Assembly (NCBI GenBank): GCA_949507465.1
Contig: CATEMS010000202.1
Coordinates: 1 to 5,477, forward strand
Reading direction: 5' to 3'
Length of the DNA: 5,477 nucleotides
DNA from: Flavobacteriaceae bacterium
GTDB lineage: Bacteria > Bacteroidota > Bacteroidia > Flavobacteriales > Flavobacteriaceae
A program made the position numbers and the translations under genes. Under the pieces are notes generated by a model. It saw only the letters and a list, made by a program, of their open reading frames with translations, did not search any database and was not told where the DNA came from. Positions 5,197-5,477 of the stretch are shown here, piece by piece (position 1 is the first letter of the stretch; each line of letters opens with the position of its first letter).

Positions 5197-5477
5197 TTAT
5201 TTTAGGGGTATGTTTTTTAATATCTCTAGAACAAATTTCCAATATTTCTGTGCACTTGATATACTGGCACGCTCATCTGGAGAATGAGCTCCTTTAATGG
5301 TAGGACCAAAACTTATCATGTCCATTTTTGGATAATTTTGACCCAGTATGCCACACTCCAAACCTGCGTGACAGGCAGCTACATTTGGTTGTTCTCCATG
5401 AAGTGAAACGTATAACGATGTTAGTACCTTTAGAATAGCACTCTCCATATTTGGTGCCCATCCAGGGTATTGTCCAG
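5197..5477 (-). CDS. pepD: Aminoacyl-histidine dipeptidase (PepD/carnosinase-like), C-terminal part
   Basis: PepD is a cytoplasmic metallo-dipeptidase of the M20 family that cleaves Xaa-His and other dipeptides, feeding amino acid recycling. Only the last 93 or so codons are in the window. The frame is open to the right edge (in-frame GQYPGWAPN precedes the Met at 5448), so that Met is internal and the true start lies beyond 5477. Family marks are PGW (about 5458-5466), HAGLECGILG, and MISFGPTIKGAHSPDE, whose His in GAHSPDE is a metal ligand in this family. The end, KYWKFVLEILKNIPLK, is a normal C-terminus for the family. The gene converges on the PPIase operon and shares a hairpin terminator with it. 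No frameshift or decay is seen in the visible part. Full PepD proteins are about 485 residues, so roughly four-fifths is missing here. Confidence 0.92.
   Translation of the reverse strand, partial: GQYPGWAPNMESAILKVLTSLYVSLHGEQPNVAACHAGLECGILGQNYPKMDMISFGPTIKGAHSPDERASISSAQKYWKFVLEILKNIPLK

Noticed and set aside
5446..5448. ATG (- strand) as the start of a small 83-residue protein
   Set aside because: The frame stays open to the right edge with PepD-like residues (PGW) upstream, so this is an internal Met of a truncated dipeptidase gene.
1..5477. Mobile element, CRISPR array, toxin-antitoxin or defence system
   Set aside because: No transposase, integrase, repeat-spacer pattern or toxin-like small gene pair is present. 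All genes belong to housekeeping or envelope families with similar composition.

Overview
This window comes from a Bacteroidota chromosome, most likely a gliding Flavobacteriaceae species. Four things point there: an AT-rich base composition, starts without Shine-Dalgarno sequences, a promoter of the Bacteroidota type (TTG-N18-TAnnTTTG) upstream of ndk, and a gldI-type gliding lipoprotein gene beside an NrnA-type phosphoesterase gene. I see no insertion sequence, phage gene, CRISPR array, tRNA or rRNA. The layout looks like ordinary core genome.

Left block (1-1680, + strand): the 3' part of recF (ATP-dependent DNA repair and gap loading) is followed after 3 nt by a small lipocalin-like lipoprotein gene. 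After 24 nt comes a short DUF721/DciA-like gene, a candidate helicase-loading factor. The block ends in a strong hairpin terminator that also works in the other direction for ndk, which runs convergently on the - strand (1696-2118).

Middle (2119-2420): about 300 nt of non-coding DNA separates ndk from the divergent right block. It holds a near-consensus ndk promoter, an AT palindrome just upstream of it, two more 10-bp palindromes, and a probable -7 box so close to the next start codon that the mRNA may be leaderless.

Right block (2421-5104, + strand): an NrnA-type DHH/DHHA1 phosphoesterase (nanoRNA/pAp hydrolase), then gldI one base later (FKBP-like gliding lipoprotein), then 16 nt later a lipoprotein that fuses a cyclophilin domain to an FKBP domain. 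The tight spacing suggests one transcript. The last two products put three prolyl-isomerase-type domains in the envelope, probably facing the periplasm, where they could help fold gliding-machinery or outer-membrane proteins. A second bidirectional hairpin terminator separates this block from the 3' end of a pepD-like aminoacyl-histidine dipeptidase gene on the - strand, which runs off the right edge.

I found no clearly new biological system. The points most worth a second look are the double-immunophilin lipoprotein cluster, the degenerate catalytic pocket of GldI, the recF-lipoprotein-dciA arrangement, and the structured ndk/nrnA intergenic region.
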